A DNA stretch of 48,058 bases, taken from contig CAKZWQ010000060.1 in assembly GCA_937921935.1 (NCBI GenBank), positions 1 to 48,058 of the forward strand. The letters are read 5' to 3'. Shown here in pieces: positions 1-6,929 of this stretch. The stretch is from an uncultured Gammaproteobacteria bacterium. Lineage in GTDB: Bacteria; Pseudomonadota; Gammaproteobacteria; Steroidobacterales; GCA-2729495. The position numbers and the translations under genes were made by a program. Numbering within the stretch: the first letter of the stretch is position 1; every line of letters begins with the position of its first letter. The notes beneath the pieces are model-generated. The model searched no databases and had not been told where the DNA came from. It was given only the letters and a program-made list of their open reading frames with translations.

Positions 1-1
1 A

Positions 2-280
2 GAGGTGATGGATTCCCCGGATGAACAGCCGCTTGCGGGCCTGAGAATCGTGATAACCGGCAGTTTTCCCAGCATTACCAGGGCCGAGGCGAAGTCCGGC
101 CTTGAGGCGCTGGGCGCCAAAGTCACCGCCAGCGTATCGGCTAAGACCAGTTTCGTCGCCAGTGGCATCGATCCTGGCTCAAAGCATCAGCGCGCAGAAT
201 CCCTCGGCGTGCCGATCCTCGACGAGGCGGGTCTTAAGGAGTTGCTGGAGGGGCGGGTTCCCATGGATAGGACCGAATAA
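2..280 (+). CDS. ligA: NAD-dependent DNA ligase, C-terminal BRCT domain (5' truncated)
   Basis: This is the last 92 codons of NAD-dependent DNA ligase, which seals nicks in replication and repair. The reading frame is open to the window edge, so the start and the catalytic part lie outside. What remains is one BRCT domain: a beta strand ending in VITGSF, the ITRAEAK helix, GAKV, and the typical tail with DPGSK, LGVPI and LDE. This combination at a C-terminus is characteristic of LigA rather than of a free BRCT protein. The gene ends about 40 bp before the DUF6502 gene and marks the boundary between core genome and the AT-richer cassette. An internal GTG/ATG at the left edge could be mistaken for a start, but the domain is only the tail of the enzyme. 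Confidence 0.9.
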   Translation, partial: EVMDSPDEQPLAGLRIVITGSFPSITRAEAKSGLEALGAKVTASVSAKTSFVASGIDPGSKHQRAESLGVPILDEAGLKELLEGRVPMDRTE

Positions 281-303
281 TTGATTAAATTAGCTACTCT
301 GAA

Positions 304-317
304 GTTTTTGCAAAAAC
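304..317. promoter_or_regulatory. Perfect 14-bp palindrome before the DUF6502 gene
   Basis: GTTTTTGCAAAAAC is its own reverse complement and ends 3 bp before the TTG and 12 bp before the ATG that may start the downstream gene. Its position suits an operator or a small mRNA hairpin over the ribosome binding region. No protein is known to bind it; the role is inferred from symmetry and position only. Confidence 0.4.
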
Positions 318-329
318 AGATTGACTCAA

Positions 330-1208
330 ATGAATACAGCCCCTAAAGAAGCGATTCTCTCTGCAGTTCGTAGTTTGCTTGGCCCCTTTATTGGCATTTT
401 GCTTGATGCGGGGATCGGATTTAGGGAGCTCGCCCAAGTCTTGAAGATGGAGTTTGTTAGCCGAGCGAGCGATATGTATGGGGTTAGAGGTAGGCCGACG
501 AATATTTCGCGGATTGCTGTAATGACAGGGCTCACGAGAAAGGAAATCCGTTCTATAAGAAAAGACTTAGAGAAGTCTGGAAAAGAGTTCTTTGTCGATA
601 TAGAGAAGCTAAACCCTGCAACAGTTCTATTGCATGCTTGGTTTAGTGACCCAGAGTTTCAGGACGCAGATGGGCATCCACGGCAGCTCCCAATTTCCGG
701 CTCAAGCTATTCCTTTGCATCGCTTTGTAAGAAATATGCTGGGGATATACCGCATGGGGCAATGTTGGCCGAACTGAGGCGTGCCGGTTCAATTGAGGAA
801 CTTCAGGATGGTTCTATTTTGCCAGTATCAAGATTTTTTACGCCGATTGAGTTTGATGAGCGTTTCTTAGGCTCGATGGCATTTTCTCTTGGTAATCTAT
901 CTGAAACGCTTGTATTGAACGCAAGGTATTCTAGTTACGGTAACAAAGACGACTTGGCATCGAAGGGGCTGTTAGAGCGCTATGTCTGGAGTTCAGACCT
1001 GACCGACGAAGATGTCGCGGAGTTTAAGAAATATTCCGAAATAAAAGCTGCAGAGCTGCTTGCGGATTTGGATGGCTGGATTGGAAAGCGTGAACGCCGG
1101 AATCCGCCAGGATATATTCCTGACGTTGAAACAACAGACGATAAGCCCAAGGACAGGGTTGGCCTTGGGTTGTATTTTTTTGATAGCCGCTCTGGTCGAA
1201 AGAGCTAG
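330..1208 (+). CDS. DUF6502-family protein with N-terminal helix-turn-helix (copy A)
   Basis: A protein of about 292 residues from ATG 330 (a TTG at 321 would add three residues; neither has a clear Shine-Dalgarno). It resembles the DUF6502 family, of unknown function. Seen directly: an N-terminal helical segment (LLGPFIGILLDAGI), then about residues 57-82 with the spacing of a helix-turn-helix (ISRIAVMTGLTRKEIRSIRK), a middle part with HAWFSDPEF and GHPRQLP, and a C-terminal GLGLYFF. The minus-strand gene at 2206-3039 shares this plan, including GLGIYQY near its end, so the two are paralogues. It converges on the GIR-repeat gene with a 27-bp gap. Codon use is AT-richer than in the core genes, suggesting transfer. 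A DNA-binding regulator is my inference; no enzyme motif is visible. Confidence 0.8.
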   Translation: MNTAPKEAILSAVRSLLGPFIGILLDAGIGFRELAQVLKMEFVSRASDMYGVRGRPTNISRIAVMTGLTRKEIRSIRKDLEKSGKEFFVDIEKLNPATVLLHAWFSDPEFQDADGHPRQLPISGSSYSFASLCKKYAGDIPHGAMLAELRRAGSIEELQDGSILPVSRFFTPIEFDERFLGSMAFSLGNLSETLVLNARYSSYGNKDDLASKGLLERYVWSSDLTDEDVAEFKKYSEIKAAELLADLDGWIGKRERRNPPGYIPDVETTDDKPKDRVGLGLYFFDSRSGRKS

Positions 1209-1235
1209 TTTGGTGGTTATCGACCTGGCTTCGCG

Positions 1236-2192
1236 TTAGCGAATACCGCTACCGCGAATACCCTGGGAGGCAGCATCTTCATCGGCGCGGATGCCGCTGC
1301 CACGGATGCCACGAATACCGCTACCGCGAATACCCTTAAGTCCCGTGGCGACTGAGGTGGTCTGTATGCTGGGTTCTTGAACTACGTTTGCCTGACTGGC
1401 GAATAGCGAGTTGCCATAAGCCAATCCAGTAAGCTCAACGATTGCTCCATGAATTACTCCGCTTCCATCAAAGCTCGAAAGCGAGTTGGAGTAATCAGCC
1501 TGAGTATTGTTAACCGTGGCTACCGCGACAGAAGGATCAGATTCCGTAACTGAGCCTCTCATATAAACGGGTGTCGAGCCTTCTAAGTAGTTCGAAGGAG
1601 TTACGACGACTATTGTCGAGACCCACGTATTTACGGATGTTTTCAAGCCGCCTACGGCCACATACTGGGACTCAGAAAGCTTAGCTAGTCCGCTTTGATA
1701 GCTAACAGTATCAATAGCTCCAGTACTAGACACAAAAACCAATTGAGTATTCTGGTCCACACCGAAATCAGATCCTAGAATCCCAATAGCTTCTTCATCC
1801 ATGCTCGTTATCGGCCCTACGGCGAGTAGGGGAACTCCTGCGCCCGAATCGCGCGCACCTATGGATGAGCCATCGCCAGCTCGGACTCCGCTACCGCGGA
1901 TGCCTTGGGAGGCAGCATCTTCATCGGCGCGGATGCCGCTGCCGCGGATGCCACGAATACCGCTGCCGCGGATGCCCTGGGAGGCAGCAATTTCTAAGTT
2001 TTGAATTGAGCTCGCAGATTCGCTTCCGGAATTGGAAACAAGCAGATCGCCGTTTGATGCTACACCTAGAAGGAGGGCGCCAGAATTATCTTCCGCGGAT
2101 GCCACGGAAAAAGATACGCACGATGCTAAAAGCGCACAAGAAAGTATTTTAGTAGCTTGTCTGATGTTAGAAAATGCGCGCGTGCATTCCAT
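1236..2192 (-). CDS. Secreted protein with GIRGSGIR repeat blocks at both ends
   Basis: I take the ATG at 2192 as start: it follows AGGGGA with 8-nt spacing and lies 13 bp after the stop of the DUF6502 gene. An upstream in-frame ATG at 2222 would overlap that gene and has no ribosome site. The 318-residue product begins with a signal peptide (basic start, then ILSCALLASCVSFSVASA and a likely cut before EDN). About 30 residues into the mature part comes a block of GIR-G-SGIR units around an ADEDAASQ spacer. A Gly/Ser/Val-rich beta-looking domain follows, with short repeats of about 50 residues that loosely recall DUF5666. The protein then ends exactly in a second copy of the repeat block, the last residues being GSGIR. 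It is probably co-transcribed with DUF6502 copy B. Function unknown; a repeat-bearing exported or surface protein is the safest description. Confidence 0.75.
   Translation of the reverse strand: MECTRAFSNIRQATKILSCALLASCVSFSVASAEDNSGALLLGVASNGDLLVSNSGSESASSIQNLEIAASQGIRGSGIRGIRGSGIRADEDAASQGIRGSGVRAGDGSSIGARDSGAGVPLLAVGPITSMDEEAIGILGSDFGVDQNTQLVFVSSTGAIDTVSYQSGLAKLSESQYVAVGGLKTSVNTWVSTIVVVTPSNYLEGSTPVYMRGSVTESDPSVAVATVNNTQADYSNSLSSFDGSGVIHGAIVELTGLAYGNSLFASQANVVQEPSIQTTSVATGLKGIRGSGIRGIRGSGIRADEDAASQGIRGSGIR
1239..1334 (-). repeat. GIR repeat block, C-terminal copy (96 bp)
   Basis: Encodes the last 32 residues before the stop: two GIRGSGIR units, an ADEDAASQ spacer and a third GIRGSGIR. Aligned by eye with the block at 1881-1976 it differs at 11 of 96 positions, so the two are DNA-level duplicates rather than merely similar peptides. 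Confidence 0.85.
1881..1976 (-). repeat. GIR repeat block, N-terminal copy (96 bp)
   Basis: Encodes GIRGSGIR twice, ADEDAASQ and GIRGSGVR, just after the signal peptide and a short linker. It is the partner of the block at 1239-1334 in the same orientation. Direct repeats about 640 bp apart inside one gene could recombine and delete the central domain. Confidence 0.85.
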
Positions 2193-2205
2193 GGAGTCCG
2201 TCCCC

Positions 2206-3039
2206 TTAATCCAATTTTTCATCGGAATCTTTTCGCTCTATGTACTGGTAGATTCCGAGTCCAGTCCGCACTGGTTCGGATTCGTCGTTCATCGTCGGAG
2301 GATCTAATTGGCTGAGCCAGTTATCAATTTCCTCCAGTAAAAGCTGAGCTCTTTCGCGAATGAATGATCTAAATCGAGGTAGATCCTCAGGCCTTATGCC
2401 ATCATCCGCATCGACTACGCGCTCAAAAAGTTTTTTTGTTGGTTCTCTTTCTGTTCTGTTGTAATCGATGGTATTTGCAAAGTTTTCAATTGACTGGCCG
2501 AGGTGATCTAAGCTGTCCGGATTATCAAATTTCGGTAAATAAGTTCTCGTCAGTACCTTGAACCAGTTGTCGTCTGTTTCTTTTACTGCCCCAAGTCGAA
2601 TCAGTTCATTCAGCAATTCCCTTGCCCCCGCTTCGGGTGCGTATCGCCCCACTAGCGAGCAAAAGTTCGGGCTTCTAATGTCTTCAAAAGTAAGTTCCAG
2701 AGGCAGACCGTAAGGACCCGTAAAGTCGTTATCGGTGTGCCAGCCAGAAAGAACCTTCATGATTCTGTTTAGATTGCCTTCTTGTTCGTTATTGTTACTT
2801 TTGCTTTTTAGGACTGTTTCTACTTGATCAACAGTCAGGCCAGTTATCCTGGCAAGTTCACTATTTTTTACTTCCCTTCCTTCTCCGAGGATTGAAGTTC
2901 GAGCGACATCTACGAACGCTAAGTGCGCAATACCAACAAACTCAGATGCCTCAATTCCGTTCCTAAGAAGGATTCGAACTAGTGGGCGCAGGACTTGTTG
3001 GTATGTCGCTTTTAGGCGCCGCTTTGGCTCTGGGTCCAT
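2206..3039 (-). CDS. DUF6502-family protein with N-terminal helix-turn-helix (copy B)
   Basis: A 277-residue paralogue of the protein at 330-1208. Visible parts: an N-terminal amphipathic stretch (LRPLVRILLRNGIEASEF) matching the same region of copy A, a helix-turn-helix-like segment at about residues 57-79 (NSELARITGLTVDQVETVLK), a middle LSGWHTDNDF resembling the HAWFSDPEF of copy A, and a C-terminal GLGIYQYIER. No enzyme motif or membrane segment is seen. The ATG at 3039 has little Shine-Dalgarno, but a near-consensus promoter lies about 25 bp upstream. The GIR-repeat gene follows 13 bp after its stop, so the two probably form an operon. I infer a transcription regulator of the exported repeat protein and possibly of itself. 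Confidence 0.8.
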   Translation of the reverse strand: MDPEPKRRLKATYQQVLRPLVRILLRNGIEASEFVGIAHLAFVDVARTSILGEGREVKNSELARITGLTVDQVETVLKSKSNNNEQEGNLNRIMKVLSGWHTDNDFTGPYGLPLELTFEDIRSPNFCSLVGRYAPEAGARELLNELIRLGAVKETDDNWFKVLTRTYLPKFDNPDSLDHLGQSIENFANTIDYNRTEREPTKKLFERVVDADDGIRPEDLPRFRSFIRERAQLLLEEIDNWLSQLDPPTMNDESEPVRTGLGIYQYIERKDSDEKLD

Positions 3040-3042
3040 TAA

Positions 3043-3088
3043 TCAACATAATGTCTATTCATTAAAGATAGATGCTGGCTTATGTTGA
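3043..3088. promoter_or_regulatory. 9-bp inverted repeat bracketing the promoter (operator candidate)
   Basis: TCAACATAA at 3043-3051 and its exact complement TTATGTTGA at 3080-3088 sit on either side of the -10 box, the upstream arm touching the -35. A third AACATAA occurs at 3218-3224. Such spacing suits two half-sites or two operator copies for a repressor; the DUF6502 protein made from this promoter is an obvious candidate, by inference only. Confidence 0.5.
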
Positions 3089-3093
3089 GTCAA
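3065..3093 (-). promoter_or_regulatory. Sigma70-type promoter of the DUF6502/GIR operon
   Basis: On the minus strand TTGACT (3093-3088) is followed after exactly 17 bp by TATCTT (3070-3065). Transcription would start near 3058, leaving a leader of about 20 nt to the ATG at 3039. Confidence 0.7.
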
Positions 3094-3265
3094 GGTTTTA
3101 GGTAATAGAAATCTGGGGTTACGACATCTATTTCCAGTATCAGGCGAGTGACGTGTATTTCAGGCGCTTTTGGATGATTTCCGCAAGTATCTTAATGCTT
3201 AGAGTTTTAGTGTAATTAACATAAGATCAAGCATTTGAGGATACTTTATAAGGCTTTACCTTACG

Positions 3266-3535
3266 TTAAATTTGCGTGTTCGTTATCTCAATCGCCGCAG
3301 CATGAATATCCGTCTCCATAAGGTCCCCGAGGGCCTCATAGACGAGTCGGTGCCGCTGAAGAGGGCGCAATCCCTCAAATTTTGGTGAGGCAATGCGGAT
3401 TCTGAAATGACCTCGGCCGTCGCGGGCGCCTTCGTGGCCGGCGTGGAGGTGGCTTTCGTCCAGGATCTCTAATGAGGCGGGCTCCAGGGCCAGGCTCAGG
3501 CGCTCCCGGATCATTGTTATACGAGTGTCAGTCAT
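3266..3535 (-). CDS. bolA: BolA-family protein
   Basis: An 89-residue BolA-like protein, the family that partners monothiol glutaredoxins in iron-sulfur cluster handling and also affects cell shape and stress response. The fold signature is visible: [26 protein letters not shown] (read in parts), then GHFRIRIAS, the FEGL[13 protein letters not shown] helix, and a last IHAAAIE strand. The His in SHLHAGH matches the conserved cluster-binding position. The start overlaps the stop of yciI by 4 bp (ATGA), so the two are translationally coupled. Length is normal. BolA rather than IbaG is supported by the [10 protein letters not shown] loop, but subfamily assignment is by eye. Confidence 0.88.
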   Translation of the reverse strand: MTDTRITMIRERLSLALEPASLEILDESHLHAGHEGARDGRGHFRIRIASPKFEGLRPLQRHRLVYEALGDLMETDIHAAAIEITNTQI

Positions 3536-3831
3536 GGCAGCACCAGCTTGAAGGGTTTCACGGTGACCTCGGCGTAGGCACCGGCTTCGACGTAGGGGTC
3601 CTCTTTTGCCCAGGCTTCAGCCGCCTGAAGACTGGGGAATTCCGCCACGACCAGGCTGCCGGTAAAGCCGGCGGGGCCCGGGTCGGGCGAATCCACGGCA
3701 GGATGAGGTCCGGCAATGATCAAGCGCCCCTCGGTTTTGAGCGCTTCAAGCCGTGCAAGGTGGCGTGGTCTGGCCTCAGCGCGTTTTGTGCCGCTGTCGG
3801 CTACGTCCTCGGCAATCACTGCGTAGAGCAT
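3532..3831 (-). CDS. yciI: YciI-family protein
   Basis: A 99-residue ferredoxin-like-fold protein of the YciI family. It starts [13 protein letters not shown], has the [18 protein letters not shown] helix with the conserved His, then AGPHPA, and ends in VKPF. Family members are small cytoplasmic proteins of uncertain role. The ATG at 3831 is preceded by AAGGAG at 7-nt spacing, the best ribosome site in this neighbourhood. It overlaps bolA by 4 bp; a yciI-bolA pairing is common in gammaproteobacteria. Confidence 0.88.
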   Translation of the reverse strand: MLYAVIAEDVADSGTKRAEARPRHLARLEALKTEGRLIIAGPHPAVDSPDPGPAGFTGSLVVAEFPSLQAAEAWAKEDPYVEAGAYAEVTVKPFKLVLP

Positions 3832-3955
3832 CGCTGATCTCCTTTAATTGTTGTTGGCAAGTTGGCGTCCCGGCCCGGCCGGTTTCCATGTCGCGAGGTT
3901 AACGCGGCCTCGTATAATTCAGTAGCTGTTCCAGTAACCCGGCTATCATTCGCCT

Positions 3956-4591
3956 ATGACTGTAAGGGTTGAGGTTCATCCGGCGGCTCCCCAGCGCCGG
4001 CTTATTGGCGAGTGTGCGGATGTTTTGCGCGCCGGGGGCGTGCTGGCCTATCCCACGGACACTTGTTATGCGCTGGGCTGCGCGATGAACTCGGCCAACG
4101 GCGTCAAGACCATCCAACGCATTCGGCAGACCGGCAAAGACCATGAGCTATCCTTGATCTGCCGGGATTTGTCGGAGATTGCCACTTACGCCCGGGTCCC
4201 GAACTGGGCCTACCGCCTGCTCAAAGCCCATACGCCGGGGCCCTACACGTTTATCCTGGCAGCGACGCGCGATGTCCCCAGGCGCCTGCAAAATTCCAAG
4301 CGCAAGACCGTGGGCATTCGTGTTCCGGACAATCCAGTGACGGCCGCCCTGGTTGAGCAGCTTGGCGATCCTATGCTTAGCACGACACTGCAGCTGCCGG
4401 GCGATGATCTGCCCCTGAATGATGGGTTTGAGATTCAGGAGCGGCTGGCGGGGCAAGTCGACATGGTCGTGGATGCGGGCAGTTGCGGTATCGAGCCGTC
4501 GACGGTGGTGGACCTGACCGGTTCGAACCCGGTCGTTTTAAGGGTCGGCAAAGGCGATCCCGAGCATTTCGAGTCGCGGCGATCTCTATAA
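3956..4591 (+). CDS. Sua5/YciO/YrdC-family protein (L-threonylcarbamoyladenylate synthase type)
   Basis: A 211-residue protein of the Sua5/YciO/YrdC family. The best-known member, TsaC, makes threonylcarbamoyl-AMP for tRNA t6A37. Visible: an early GGVLAYPTDTCYALGC, the KTIQRIRQTGKDHELSLIC region, a TPGPYTFIL strand, KRKTVGIRVPDNP, and a closing PSTVVDLTG. Length and sequence order suit the YciO branch better than short TsaC or long Sua5, and the activity of YciO is less certain. The gene opens a plus-strand run ending in the endonuclease III relative. A TATAAT lies at 3913-3918 but lacks a clear -35. Confidence 0.85.
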   Translation: MTVRVEVHPAAPQRRLIGECADVLRAGGVLAYPTDTCYALGCAMNSANGVKTIQRIRQTGKDHELSLICRDLSEIATYARVPNWAYRLLKAHTPGPYTFILAATRDVPRRLQNSKRKTVGIRVPDNPVTAALVEQLGDPMLSTTLQLPGDDLPLNDGFEIQERLAGQVDMVVDAGSCGIEPSTVVDLTGSNPVVLRVGKGDPEHFESRRSL

Positions 4592-4600
4592 TCAGCACCC

Positions 4601-5275
4601 ATGTCGAGTAACGAAATCGCCGCAATACTGCGGGGCCTGTCCGCGGGCATTATCCCTGTGCTGTTCGCCATCACCTTGCATGAGGTAGCCCACGGCTGGG
4701 CCGCCAAGTCCCTGGGAGATCGCACAGCCGAGATACTGGGACGGCTGTCTCTCAATCCCCTGCGTCACGTGGACCCAACGGGGACCGTGCTGGTTCCTAT
4801 CCTGGTTTTCACCCTGTCTGGCGGCGCCTTTTTGTTTGGCTGGGCGAAGCCCGTTCCGGTCAATTTCAGCAATCTCAATGACCCCAAACGCGACATGATT
4901 GCGGTGGCTGCCGCGGGACCTGCCGCCAATATCGTCATGGCTTTTTTCTGGGCAATCATTCTGTCCGTCAGTGTCCGTCTCGCCGGCGACGCGGGTGTCG
5001 TTGCCGAGTTCCTGTTTCAGATGGCAAAGATCGGCATATTTTTCAATTGCCTGTTGGCGGTTTTTAACCTTATCCCTTTGCCTCCTTTGGACGGGGGCCG
5101 CGTACTTCGTGGCCTGGTGCCGGAAAGCCTGGGCAGAAGACTCGATTCAATCGAGCGTTTCGGGCTTATACTGGTGGTGTTGTTGTTGTGGTTGGGCGTA
5201 TTGGGGCCGCTTTTGCTGCCGCCCATATTCGCCCTGCAAAACCTGCTTTTGACGCTCGTCGGCATCGGGGGATAA
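4601..5275 (+). CDS. Site-2 protease family (M50) membrane metalloprotease
   Basis: A 224-residue integral membrane protein. The zinc motif HEVAH is at residues 27-31 inside the first hydrophobic segment, and the second ligand motif NLIPLPPLDGGR comes later, with the Asp expected to bind zinc. A GWAKPVPVN loop and AAAGPAANIVMAF segment are typical of the short M50B group without a PDZ domain. Substrates of this group are mostly unknown. It sits 9 bp after the Sua5/YciO gene and 3 bp before scpA, a common context, so an operon is likely. Confidence 0.88.
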   Translation: MSSNEIAAILRGLSAGIIPVLFAITLHEVAHGWAAKSLGDRTAEILGRLSLNPLRHVDPTGTVLVPILVFTLSGGAFLFGWAKPVPVNFSNLNDPKRDMIAVAAAGPAANIVMAFFWAIILSVSVRLAGDAGVVAEFLFQMAKIGIFFNCLLAVFNLIPLPPLDGGRVLRGLVPESLGRRLDSIERFGLILVVLLLWLGVLGPLLLPPIFALQNLLLTLVGIGG

Positions 5276-5278
5276 AAC

Positions 5279-6187
5279 ATGGAGCAGGGCTCCGAGAAAC
5301 GCGCCACGCTGCGCGTGGTCGAGACACCTGACAAGGATCCTTTGCTCACCGAAGAAGCAGCCGGTGGCAACCCGTCGCAGGGTGAAATGCCATTCGCGGT
5401 AGTCAGCGGTGAGCCGGTCACCCAGCTGCCTCAGGATCTCTATATTCCGCCCTATGCGCTGGAGGTCTTTCTGGAGGCCTTTGAAGGCCCGCTGGATCTG
5501 CTGCTTTATCTGATCCGTCGCCAGAATCTCGACATCCTGGATATTCCCATCGCGGAGATCACGCGCCAGTACGTGGAATACATCGAGTTGATGAAAGACG
5601 TGCAGCTGGAGCTGGCCGGTGAGTACCTGCTGATGGCTGCCATGCTGGCAGAAATCAAGTCCCGAATGTTGCTGCCCAGGCCGGTTTCCGAGGATGCGGA
5701 CGAGGAAGATCCGCGGGCTGAACTGGTTCGGCGGCTGCAGGAATACGAGCGCTTCAAGAAAGCGGCTGAGGACGTTAACGCCCTTGATCGCATGGAGCGC
5801 GACACCCACCAGGTTACGGCCGAGGTGGCAGACAAAAAGATTGATCGTCCCCTGCCAGACATGACACTGAAAGAGCTGCTGGTTGCTTTCAAGGATGTCC
5901 TGGTGCGGGCTAAGGCCAACGCCCATCTGCATGTGCAACGCGAACCGCTGTCAGTGCGCGAGCGCATGTCCCAAGTGCTGGCCACCGTCAAAAATGGCGG
6001 GTTCTTTGATTTCGGTCAGCTCTTCGATCCGGCTGAAGGGCGCATGGGTATGGTGGTGACCTTTATCGCTTTGCTGGAACTGCTGCGCGAAGGCCACATC
6101 GAGATAGTGCAGGCCGAAGCTTATTCACCCCTTCATATACGGGGGGCCACAGCCGTGCCCCTCGTCGAACAGCAACCCGCGGATTGA
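5279..6187 (+). CDS. scpA: Segregation and condensation protein A
   Basis: ScpA is the kleisin that closes the SMC ring with ScpB in chromosome condensation. The 302-residue product starts with about 55 poorly conserved residues, then the kleisin N-domain (FEGPLDLLLYLIRRQNLDI, then IAEITRQYVEYI), an acidic middle linker with DEEDPRAELVRRL, and a C-terminal winged helix with ERMSQVL and FIALLELLREG. Length is slightly above the family norm because of the N-terminal extension. scpB follows after 21 bp with its own GGAGGA. No smc gene is in the window. Confidence 0.93.
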   Translation: MEQGSEKRATLRVVETPDKDPLLTEEAAGGNPSQGEMPFAVVSGEPVTQLPQDLYIPPYALEVFLEAFEGPLDLLLYLIRRQNLDILDIPIAEITRQYVEYIELMKDVQLELAGEYLLMAAMLAEIKSRMLLPRPVSEDADEEDPRAELVRRLQEYERFKKAAEDVNALDRMERDTHQVTAEVADKKIDRPLPDMTLKELLVAFKDVLVRAKANAHLHVQREPLSVRERMSQVLATVKNGGFFDFGQLFDPAEGRMGMVVTFIALLELLREGHIEIVQAEAYSPLHIRGATAVPLVEQQPAD

Positions 6188-6208
6188 CCGGGCAGGAGGA
6201 GCCAGTCG

Positions 6209-6913
6209 ATGGATAGCCAGCAACTTAAGAATGTGGTCGAAGCTGCCTTGTGCGCAGCCGGGCGACCGCTATCGCTGGATGAACTGCGGGACGTGTTCCG
6301 CGTGCAGGGTACGGTGCCGGAAAAGGCGGAATTACGTGATGCAATTACGCAATTGCAGGCGGATTTCGAGGATCGGGCGATCGAGATCAAGGAAGTGGCC
6401 AGTGGGTATCGCGTGCAGGTCCGCGCGAGTCTTTCCCAGTGGCTGACCAAGCTGTGGGAGGAAAGGCCTCCACGCTACTCCCGCGCCCTGATGGAGACCC
6501 TGTCAATCATTGCCTACAAACAGCCGGTAACCCGGGGTGAGATCGAGGATGTGCGCGGCGTTGCCGTCAGCACAAATATTGTTCGCACGCTGTTGGATCG
6601 CGGCTGGATTCGTGAAGTCGGCCATCGTGACGTACCGGGCCGGCCGGCCATGTTCGGCACCACGCGTGAATTTCTAGACTATTTTGGGCTGAAAAAGCTC
6701 AATGAGCTGCCTGAGCTGAGCGCGCTCACCGATATTGAGTCGCTGAAAGTCCAGCTTGAGCTTGATGATGGCTCCGATGGCGAGGGCAGCGACGAACAAA
6801 GCCCGGCACCCGGGCGTGAATTCGATCAGACACCCGATGCCGATCTGGTGGATGAGGTCGAGGCGGCTGAGCTGCCTATGGCCGCGAACGTTGTCCCCAT
6901 CAAGGCCCACTGA
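6209..6913 (+). CDS. scpB: Segregation and condensation protein B
   Basis: ScpB dimers bind the ScpA linker in the SMC complex. The 234-residue sequence shows two winged-helix domains: the first from LKNVVEAALCAAGRPLSLDEL to VQVRA, the second with RYSRALMETLSIIAYKQPVTRGEIEDVRG and GRPAMFGTTREFLDYFGL. The last 60 residues are acidic and probably disordered. GGAGGA before the ATG supports the start. The rluB start lies 17 bp after its stop. Confidence 0.93.
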   Translation: MDSQQLKNVVEAALCAAGRPLSLDELRDVFRVQGTVPEKAELRDAITQLQADFEDRAIEIKEVASGYRVQVRASLSQWLTKLWEERPPRYSRALMETLSIIAYKQPVTRGEIEDVRGVAVSTNIVRTLLDRGWIREVGHRDVPGRPAMFGTTREFLDYFGLKKLNELPELSALTDIESLKVQLELDDGSDGEGSDEQSPAPGREFDQTPDADLVDEVEAAELPMAANVVPIKAH

Positions 6914-6929
6914 CGCTCCAGGCCGGCCC

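Noticed and set aside
1801-2152. Plus-strand frames of 67 and 95 codons opposite the GIR repeat gene
   Set aside because: They are the antisense reading of the repeat block, with skewed Arg/Pro/Met or Arg/Cys/Gly content and no ribosome site.
3913-3918. TATAAT before the Sua5/YciO gene
   Set aside because: No acceptable -35 at 16-18 bp and no extended -10, so I did not list it as a promoter.
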